Shown here piece by piece: positions 7,215 through 13,031 of a stretch of 15,566 nucleotides of DNA. This stretch comes from PSRF01 sp035457105 (lineage in GTDB: Bacteria > Acidobacteriota > Blastocatellia > Pyrinomonadales > Pyrinomonadaceae), in NCBI GenBank assembly GCA_035457105.1, contig DATIBX010000376.1:1-15566 (forward strand), read 5' to 3'. The notes under the pieces are model-generated. The model was not told the DNA's origin. It ran no database searches and worked only from the letters and a program-made list of their open reading frames with translations. A program made the position numbers and the translations under genes. Position 1 is the stretch's first letter; every line of letters begins with the position of its first letter.

Positions 7215-7243
7215 TTCAATGGCTTGGGTGGTAAGGCTAAAAT
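7215..7243 (+). promoter_or_regulatory. possible promoter of leader or small RNA
   Basis: TTCAAT (7215-7220) and TAAAAT (7238-7243) are spaced by exactly 17 bases; the -10 matches five of six consensus positions, the -35 three. A transcript would start near 7250 and reach the intrinsic terminator at 7393-7424 after about 175 bases. Confidence 0.35.
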
Positions 7244-7249
7244 AAAGAA

Positions 7250-7424
7250 AAGTTCGCCCGGAGCTCACGGATTGCTCCGTTTTCGTTTGCGCGGGGTATG
7301 GTAATCGTTTATAGTCCGACTCAACTAGATGGTTGGTGAATCCTTCCATCACAGTGGTTGCCGGGGTGAGGACGGTGACCACATTTAGATTAGGCGCGAC
7401 GGTTCCAAAACTGTCGCGCCTTTT
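7250..7424 (+). ncRNA. candidate structured leader or small RNA
   Basis: Rightward structured segment ending in a strong intrinsic terminator. It contains CGGAGC (7259-7264)/GCTCCG (7274-7279) followed by TTTT; GATGG (7329-7333)/CCATC (7346-7350); and GTGGTTGCCG (7354-7363) pairing with CGGTGACCAC (7373-7382) around a nine-base purine-rich loop. No protein is needed to explain the terminator, because no rightward gene lies upstream. It is either a free-standing small RNA or an attenuated 5' leader of the histidine kinase gene that starts 93 bases past the terminator. I do not recognise a known riboswitch class or 6S RNA. Confidence 0.4.
7393..7424 (+). terminator. strong intrinsic terminator upstream of histidine kinase
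   Basis: A 12-bp stem (GGCGCGACGGTT at 7393-7404 with AACTGTCGCGCC at 7409-7420, one G-T pair) closes a CCAA loop and is followed by TTTT and then a T-rich tail to 7433. On the minus strand no T-run follows, so it acts rightward. It would stop transcripts starting in the 6880-7390 interval before the kinase gene unless an alternative fold prevents it. Confidence 0.8.
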
Positions 7425-7516
7425 CGCTTCTTTAACCTGACTTACGCGATCAATTCGCGTTGGTGCTATTCTAGTTATGCACTGCAAAACTTTCGCAAGC
7501 TCCGAAGCTGGTTACT

Positions 7517-8656
7517 GTGCAGCACACAGAAATCAATCAATCTAAACGTGACGGACCCCTTAGTCGACGTCCATGGTGGGTGCGTGTGGGCTTCGGTTTT
7601 TGTGTCTGGACTCTGCTAGGTCTTTCGTTTGCCCTAAGCTCGTATCTGGGCGCCCGGCAAGATAACGTTCAACTGTCATGGCGGCGAACGATCATCGGTT
7701 ATCTCTCAGACTTCTATCTGTGGGGTTTACTGTCACCTTTCATATTCAGGCTGGCGAGGCGGTTCGAACTCCGTGGTAAGTTCCCACGGAATCTTCTAAT
7801 CCACATTGGGATAAGTGTCGTCTTTTCCTTTGTTGTCCTATCTGCGGCAACACCTTTGTTCTGGTATTTTGGTTCTCCCAACCTGATTCGGAATCCAACG
7901 CTCCTGACTCTCTGGCGTAACAACGCGTTTAGCATCTACTACTTTCATCAAGGTCTCACTATTTACTGGTCCACATTGGCTGTAGCTCACGCCCTCCACT
8001 ATTACCGCAGCGTACGTGAGGGAGAAGCGAGAGCAAGCCAACTCGCGGGCCAACTGGCCCAGGCACAGCTCCAGGCGCTGAAGATGCAAATCCATCCGCA
8101 TTTTCTTTTCAACACTCTCAACTCAATCGCGGCACTTCTTCATAAAGACGTGGAAGCTGCGGACAAGATGATCGCAAGGCTGGGCGACTTCCTGAGGATG
8201 ACACTCAAACGGTCCGAGACTCAAACCATCGATTTCGGCCAGGAGCTGGATTTTCTGAAATGCTACCTCGACATAGAACACGTCCGTTTTCAGGATCGAT
8301 TAACAGTTGCGATGGAGATTGAACCGGATACGCTTGATTGTCTGGTCCCTAATCTAATCCTGCAGCCGATTGTTGAAAATGCCGTGAGGCACGGCATCGC
8401 ACGACAAACTGTTCCCGGGCATATCACCATACGCGCTCTCAAAAAAAGCAGTCGATTTATCATGCAGGTCGAAGACGACGGACCCGGGTTGAACGTCAAT
8501 GCAAATGGTGGTTCTTCAGGAATCGGTCTCAGCAATACACGGGCACGTTTGCAACAGTTCTACGGGGCCGACTTCGATTTCCAAATCGCTAACGCGAAAA
8601 CCAGAGGTGTAGTCGTGACCCTGGAAATCCCCGCAAGCGAAGGACAGTTCACATGA
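7517..8656 (+). CDS. LytS/YehU-type membrane sensor histidine kinase
   Basis: Sensor kinase of 379 residues. The N-terminal half has about four hydrophobic segments (roughly 24-44, 62-80, 93-117, 140-161) and no large extracytoplasmic loop. A short coiled-coil-like linker (165-188) leads into the His_kinase domain of the LytS family: QIHPHFLFNTLNSIAALL at 191-208, with His195 as the probable phospho-acceptor. The HATPase region has PIVENAVRHGI (N-box, Asn288), EDDGPGL (319-325) and SGIGLSNTRARL (G-box). GTG 7517 is the start; no Shine-Dalgarno is seen, and no ATG lies before the membrane segments. Its stop overlaps the response regulator start by four bases (ATGA), implying translational coupling. 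The ligand is unknown. Expression may depend on read-through of the terminator at 7393-7424. Confidence 0.93.
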   Translation: MQHTEINQSKRDGPLSRRPWWVRVGFGFCVWTLLGLSFALSSYLGARQDNVQLSWRRTIIGYLSDFYLWGLLSPFIFRLARRFELRGKFPRNLLIHIGISVVFSFVVLSAATPLFWYFGSPNLIRNPTLLTLWRNNAFSIYYFHQGLTIYWSTLAVAHALHYYRSVREGEARASQLAGQLAQAQLQALKMQIHPHFLFNTLNSIAALLHKDVEAADKMIARLGDFLRMTLKRSETQTIDFGQELDFLKCYLDIEHVRFQDRLTVAMEIEPDTLDCLVPNLILQPIVENAVRHGIARQTVPGHITIRALKKSSRFIMQVEDDGPGLNVNANGGSSGIGLSNTRARLQQFYGADFDFQIANAKTRGVVVTLEIPASEGQFT

Positions 8657-9417
8657 AGATTAGGTCATTAATTGTGGACGACGAGCCGCTGGCGCGTGAT
8701 CGCATTCGCGAGATGCTGAAGGATGAGCGTGAGATTGAGATCATCGGTGAAGCTCGAAACGGAAAAGAAGCAATTGATTCCATAACAACTCTCGACCCGG
8801 ACCTGGTGTTCCTGGACGTGCAGATGCCTGATATGAACGGGTTCGACGTCTTGCAGCGTCTCAGGGTCAGACGCATGCCCGTGATTATTTTCGTCACTGC
8901 ATATGACCAACACGCCATACGCGCATTCGATGTTCATGCAATCGACTACCTAACTAAACCGTTCGATCGTAAACGATTCGCCGGCGCTCTCGATCGTGCC
9001 AAAACATTTCTGAAGGGAATAAATGATCTCGATACGAAACACATCTTGACGATGCTGGAAGAACTGAAAGCTGGTCCAAAGTATTTGGAGCGACTCGCCA
9101 TCAGGACCGGAGACACAGTCTTCTTTGTCAGGACTGAAGAGGTGGATTCGATTGAAGCCCAGGGCAACTATGTGCGGCTTAATGTAGGGAACTCCTCACA
9201 TTTGCTCAGAGACACTCTGAGCAACATTGAAGCGCAGATCGACCCCCATACTTTTGTACGCATCCATCGCCGCACGATCGTCAACATGAATCGCGTCAAA
9301 GAGCTACAAACCTGGGCACGCGGTGAGTACCGCGTGGTCTTAGTCAGCGGAGCGTGTTACTCCCTCAGTCGCAGCTATCGCCAGCATTTCGAGCACTTTC
9401 TTAAGCCCGGTGCTTGA
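8653..9417 (+). CDS. LytTR-family response regulator
   Basis: DNA-binding response regulator of 254 residues, partner of the overlapping LytS-type kinase. The receiver domain (about 1-120) has the acidic pocket Asp9-Asp10, phospho-acceptor Asp55 in FLDVQMPDMNG, Thr82 and Lys102 in TKPF. A short linker precedes the LytTR domain (about 146-250), with the typical IEAQGNYVRL, LRDTLSNIEAQ and FVRIHRRTIVNMNRV segments. LytTR proteins bind direct repeats about 21 bases apart; I could not identify a convincing pair in this window. The ATG lies inside the kinase stop, so no separate ribosome site is needed. Confidence 0.95.
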   Translation: MKIRSLIVDDEPLARDRIREMLKDEREIEIIGEARNGKEAIDSITTLDPDLVFLDVQMPDMNGFDVLQRLRVRRMPVIIFVTAYDQHAIRAFDVHAIDYLTKPFDRKRFAGALDRAKTFLKGINDLDTKHILTMLEELKAGPKYLERLAIRTGDTVFFVRTEEVDSIEAQGNYVRLNVGNSSHLLRDTLSNIEAQIDPHTFVRIHRRTIVNMNRVKELQTWARGEYRVVLVSGACYSLSRSYRQHFEHFLKPGA

Positions 9418-9881
9418 CCGAGACCGGCTTCCATCCCCGGTGGAGACTTAGTTTAGCTCACTCCTTGCAGAGAAGATTTAGATTAGGCACTATCCGCTTG
9501 CCTGCACTCGTCCCCACGCTAACGTCCTACGTCACGGAAAATTGTCGCTCATCACATTTTGATTTAGATCGGAGAGGCATCCTGTCAAACTGAAAGCCTC
9601 AAATGCAGCGTTTCCTCATGGATGGGAAAATCGTGTCAAGTCGTCACAAGGCTGGGTGATGAAAAGGACTTTGTTAGATAGCGGGCTCTTGGGCTAAGGG
9701 TGTGTTCGGGTGATCGAGTCTTTGTGTGACCTTCGTATTTTCTGCGTATTGTGGTGAGGCGTGGAGACCTTACAAAGTCGCAGAACGCGTCGGTCACACA
9801 GAGAAAATTGTACTTGATGAAGATTACGCAAGCTGATACAAGCACGTCAAACAAGACACAATCTAACGCCAAAGGAATGTT
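9418..9881. other. intergenic region with a repeat hairpin
   Basis: No gene is seen. A short inverted repeat, ACCGG at 9423-9427 with CCGGT at 9437-9441, follows the response regulator stop but has no T-run. The 13-mer ATTTAGATTAGGC at 9476-9488 also occurs at 7383-7395. The right half contains the imperfect hairpin at 9719-9804. An AAGGA sequence serves the membrane protein start at 9882. Confidence 0.6.
9719..9804. repeat. imperfect inverted repeat of CACAGAGAA family
   Basis: TCTTTGTGTGACC (9719-9731) pairs with GGTCACACAGAGA (9792-9804) with a single G-T, and TTCTGCG (9740-9746) pairs with CGCAGAA (9779-9785). The right arm is closely similar to 12928-12956. Motifs of the CGCAGAG/CACAGAGAA kind recur between genes of several soil phyla, as I recall; their origin is not clear. 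Confidence 0.6.
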
Positions 9882-10448
9882 ATGAGAGAGAGCAATCTCG
9901 AAGATTCTCGGCAAGTAAACCGTTTCGGGCGCCCACGCGCCTTCGACACGATTTTTTATGGCGGGATAGCTATCGGGATCCTTGACCTTACATTCGCTTT
10001 TACATTTTACGGACTGATACTAGGCGCAAAGCCACTCCGCATCTTTCAATCTGTCGCTGGTGGCGTACTTGGCAGGCCGGCGGCGCTGGAAGGAGGAGTA
10101 CGAACTTTCTTGCTTGGCATTGTGCTTCATTTTGTGGTTGCCACCTGCATCGCCGCTGTCTACTACCTCGCAACTCACGTTTTGCCGGCTTTAATTCGTC
10201 ACGCTGTCATTAGTGGATTGAGTTATGGCGTGGTTGCCTATTTTGGCATGAAGTACATCGTGGTACCCCTTTCAGCCATTGGACAAAGAGGTCCGTTGCC
10301 GCGTTTGCCGATCCTTGTGACCGAGGTTATCGGACATGCAGTGCTGGTGGGATTGCCGGTCGCGTTATTGGCCCAACGCTCCGCAAAAACAAATGGGAAA
10401 AGGCAGTCAGATTCTATCAGCCCCGAACCAAGCCTCGAGCCAACCTGA
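9882..10448 (+). CDS. four-helix membrane protein of unknown function
   Basis: Hypothetical inner-membrane protein of 188 residues. A charged N-terminus (1-20) with FDTIFYGG precedes four hydrophobic segments at about 22-48, 74-98, 106-130 and 143-165; the C-terminal 25 residues are polar and rich in Ser, Pro and Lys. Conserved-looking features include AFDTI, RIFQSVAGG(V)LGR between helices 1 and 2, LHFVVA in helix 2, RHAVISGLSYGVVAYF in helix 3 and VVPLSA at its end. I recall similar uncharacterised proteins in Acidobacteriota and Proteobacteria but cannot give a family name. AAGGA six bases before ATG 9882 supports the start. It stands alone, and its 3' side is the foldback element at 10503-10724. 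Confidence 0.8.
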   Translation: MRESNLEDSRQVNRFGRPRAFDTIFYGGIAIGILDLTFAFTFYGLILGAKPLRIFQSVAGGVLGRPAALEGGVRTFLLGIVLHFVVATCIAAVYYLATHVLPALIRHAVISGLSYGVVAYFGMKYIVVPLSAIGQRGPLPRLPILVTEVIGHAVLVGLPVALLAQRSAKTNGKRQSDSISPEPSLEPT

Positions 10449-10502
10449 GATCTTCCTAAATCCACCGTTGAGAGTGGCAGATCTGGACCACATCAGGACT
10501 CA

Positions 10503-10724
10503 CCAGAATCCCGCAGTTAGGAAGGGTGGCAGAGCGGGCATTGCGCTCAAACTTATATTGTCAGATACAGCGCCGCCCCCGCTCTTCCTCATAGAATACT
10601 CAACTCTCCGGAATCTTGGAGTTGTGTGTCTGTTGAGGCAAAAGAGCGGGGCCGTCGCTGGGTTCGAGTATGCAAACTGAGTGTAATCGCCGCTCTGCCA
10701 CCATTCCCAACTGCATTATTCTGG
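10503..10724. mobile_element. 222-bp foldback (MITE-like) palindromic element
   Basis: Almost the whole segment is one palindrome centred near 10613. The outer arms CCAGAAT (10503-10509)/ATTCTGG (10718-10724) enclose 37-base arms at 10513-10549 and 10678-10714 that match at 31 of 37 positions, including an exact GGTGGCAGAGCGG core. Inner arms 10568-10590 and 10635-10660 (core CCCCGCTCTT) and an apical CAACTC (10601-10606)/GAGTTG (10619-10624) complete it. It codes for nothing convincing, lies between convergent genes, and fits a non-autonomous foldback element or a very long structured RNA. No clear target duplication is visible. Confidence 0.65.
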
Positions 10725-10803
10725 AAGATGTGAGGTTGCCAGGTCGGCCAAATAACAACTCACTTGCGACCTGATGTTCGAGCCAGTCGCGCATGAATGC
10801 GGT

Positions 10804-12567
10804 TTACAAATCGATGACGAGGTCCCCGATCGGTTGTGAACAACAGACGAGAAGGTTACCGTCGGCCGGCTTTTCGAGCGGCTCAGGTCCGTAGACGATT
10901 TCTCCCGATACCAAACCGCTTTCACAGTTGTGACAAACACCCGTTCGGCATGACCAACGAACTCGAACATCACACGCTTCGGCCAACTCCAAAATGCTCT
11001 GGTAGTTGGAAGCATTCCAGTGTGCGGCGATACCGCTGCGGGCGAACGATACCCTTGGACCAGCGTTCATTTCGTCTTTGGGAAGATGCGGAGCTCCCGT
11101 CACTGCACCGACGACACCGGGCGTCAGCGACTCGCTGCCATTGAAGATTTCGACATGAATTCGCTCGGGCGCTACACCGTAGGTTGTGAGCGCTTCTTTC
11201 ATGTCTGCCATAAAGCGAGGTGGTCCGCACAGGTACACATCCGACTCTCGGGGAAGCCCGACGATGACGAAGACCGACCGCGAAAGGTGACCCGCAGCGT
11301 CGTAGTTCTCACCGATTTTGTCACGCGCGTCCGGCCTGCTGTAGCAGACGTAGCTGCGGCCATTCGTCAGTTCGTGCATTAGGCTACGGACCTCGCTCGC
11401 GAATGGATGATGTTGTCGATCGCGAGCGGTGTGCAACCAGAGGACCCGCCGGGTTGAGCGGGCCGCCACCAAAGCGTGCAGCATCGCAAGAACAGGCGTT
11501 GCGCCGATCCCGGCGCTGAGCAACACAATGGGCTGTTCGTCCGACTGTAAGATGAAGCTTCCGCGCGGCGAGCTTACGTCGAGAGTGTCTCCTACGCGGA
11601 CGTGTTCACGTAGATAAGTTCCAGCCGATCCGTTCGGCTCGATCTTCACACTAATTCGATAGTGCTCGGTTGAGATTGGACCAGAAAGCGAGTAGCTGCG
11701 AAACAGAGGTGAGACACCGGGGTTCGGCTGCAGGCGAAGGACCACATACTGACCAGGCAGGGCGGTTTGTAGCGCTTGACCATCCGGGCTCTGCATCGTG
11801 AGCGAAAGAACGTCGGCAGACTCGTGATCGAGCGCCGTCACTTTCAGCGGCCAAAAACCCGGGGCGACTGGATGTGCGGCCGCGGCCGGAGCGAGCCCGG
11901 CGTTACCACTTCCCGGCCGATTCGCCCGGCTCTCCAGCAACGCTTCAAACGAAGAGCGCCATCCCGGTGAGAGTGCTTCAATTCGCAAGGCACGCTCCAA
12001 TTGATCGCGCGGATGATCAGGCAAGTAGAGGAGGGCGTTAATCTCTGCGACGGTCATTTGCTCCTTCGGCTCGCCGACTTTGATAATTTCGTCGCCCGCG
12101 CCTACCTCGCCTTCCTGTAAGACGCGAAAGTAAAAACCGGGCCGTCCGCTACCTGTCAGCAGTGCCGGCATGCGTGGCTCGTTCATGCGTATGCCGACGC
12201 GATAGCAAGTAACGCGAGGTTGAGTAACTTCGAACAGTGCGCTTCCAATCTGATAGCGGTCTCCGATATACACGGCGGCGTCTGGCAATCCTTCAATCGT
12301 AAAGTTCTCGCCGAACTGTCCGTGGACGAAATCAACTCTATTCAGTTGCTCTTGCCAATAGCGGTACGATTCGATCTGGTAGACGAAGACGGCGCGCTGC
12401 TCACCCCCGTGTCCGGCTAAGTCGCCTTGTCCATCACCGTCCAAATTCAATCTCGAAACGCGACAGCGGCCCTGTACCGGATCTTTCCAGATGCCGGTAT
12501 ACACAGTTCGACCCTTCCACTGGATTGCACGCGGAAGTCCGACGTTTACTGATATGAGTCGAGCCAT
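10804..12567 (-). CDS. MOSC domain fused to FAD/NAD reductase and 2Fe-2S ferredoxin
   Basis: Single-chain redox enzyme of 587 residues from ATG 12567, which has GGAGG three bases upstream. An in-frame start at 12633 would add 22 residues before MARLISVNVG and is less likely. Order: a YiiM-like MOSC domain (about 1-165) with Cys121 in PRVTCYRVG as probable molybdenum-cofactor ligand; 3-alpha domain (about 169-215, TVAEINALLYLPDH); linker rich in Ala/Pro/Gly; FAD-binding barrel with RSYSLS (290-295); NAD-binding domain with SAGIGATP and YLCGPPRFM (445-453); C-terminal plant-type 2Fe-2S ferredoxin with Cys540-x4-Cys545-x2-Cys548 and a fourth Cys at 575 or 576. MOSC enzymes of the YiiM/YcbX/mARC kind reduce N-hydroxylated compounds with electrons from separate partners. 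Here NAD(P)H to FAD to 2Fe-2S to Moco could occur in one polypeptide; that route is inferred. It has no signal peptide, so it is cytoplasmic. Confidence 0.92.
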   Translation of the reverse strand: MARLISVNVGLPRAIQWKGRTVYTGIWKDPVQGRCRVSRLNLDGDGQGDLAGHGGEQRAVFVYQIESYRYWQEQLNRVDFVHGQFGENFTIEGLPDAAVYIGDRYQIGSALFEVTQPRVTCYRVGIRMNEPRMPALLTGSGRPGFYFRVLQEGEVGAGDEIIKVGEPKEQMTVAEINALLYLPDHPRDQLERALRIEALSPGWRSSFEALLESRANRPGSGNAGLAPAAAAHPVAPGFWPLKVTALDHESADVLSLTMQSPDGQALQTALPGQYVVLRLQPNPGVSPLFRSYSLSGPISTEHYRISVKIEPNGSAGTYLREHVRVGDTLDVSSPRGSFILQSDEQPIVLLSAGIGATPVLAMLHALVAARSTRRVLWLHTARDRQHHPFASEVRSLMHELTNGRSYVCYSRPDARDKIGENYDAAGHLSRSVFVIVGLPRESDVYLCGPPRFMADMKEALTTYGVAPERIHVEIFNGSESLTPGVVGAVTGAPHLPKDEMNAGPRVSFARSGIAAHWNASNYQSILELAEACDVRVRWSCRTGVCHNCESGLVSGEIVYGPEPLEKPADGNLLVCCSQPIGDLVIDL

Positions 12568-13031
12568 GTACCTCCAGTTCGGTGCTAGTTTTTTAGTTTT
12601 GTTTTGGCAACGCCTGGGCCACGGTGAGATCATTCTCCTGGAAGTAAGCCATCGGCAGCATTTTTTCTGCGTGGCAAAGTTTATGAAAGGGGGTTTTAGG
12701 GACAGGGTAAACTAAACCGATCGAGAAGCGCGAGCGTCCGCTTTCAGTTTGTCCTCTCAGCGAGCTCTGCGCAGCAAGTTCTTAGGATCCTTTTTCATAA
12801 GGTTTTCGGTGGGCAGCAATCACGGAGTTAGTAGCTCATCACAACGGAGACTGTGTCTAGTGAAGTAACAAACGATCCACTAAATAACACGAAATAAATG
12901 AACAACATTAGTTGAAAGCCCGCCGGACGCAGAGTACGCGGAGATCACACAGAGAACGCAAAGCAAAATCGCTGGGGGCGAGCCCTCCTTAACAGTCGGG
13001 CTACTGCACCGATCCGCTATTGATTTATGTT
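12568..13031. other. intergenic region, one repeat copy, no gene
   Basis: Between two leftward genes. The left part must hold the MOSC-reductase promoter, but I see no clear box pair. The right part has the CACAGAGAA-type repeat at 12926-12963. A weak hairpin (AGCCC 12981-12985 / GGGCT 12998-13002) lies 30 bases past the stop of the large surface-protein gene; on the minus strand it is followed by a C-run and a few Ts, so it is at best a poor terminator. Confidence 0.6.
12926..12963 (+). repeat. CACAGAGAA-family repeat, second copy
   Basis: CGCAGA, ACGCG and TCACACAGAGAA occur in the same order and orientation at 9779-9805, with 24 of 27 aligned bases identical apart from a two-base gap. The inverted arm at 9719-9746 is a third, more diverged copy. 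Here no opposing arm is present, so this is a single unit rather than a hairpin. Confidence 0.6.

Noticed and set aside
7029..7487. Leftward open frame of about 150 codons upstream of the histidine kinase
   Set aside because: It has no recognisable domain, no good ribosome site and odd composition, and it runs antisense through the terminator and hairpins at 7354-7424.
7383..9488. Exact 13-mer ATTTAGATTAGGC on both sides of the LytS/LytTR operon (7383 and 9476)
   Set aside because: Considered as a LytTR binding site or attachment site, but one or two exact 13-mer pairs are expected by chance in 15 kb and it lacks the direct-repeat layout LytTR sites need.
10336..10680. Open frame running from the membrane protein into the foldback element
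   Set aside because: It overlaps a real gene in another frame, and its second half is only the palindrome.
12981..13002. Hairpin downstream of the surface-protein gene as an intrinsic terminator
   Set aside because: The stem is only five base pairs and is followed by a C-run rather than Ts on the relevant strand.
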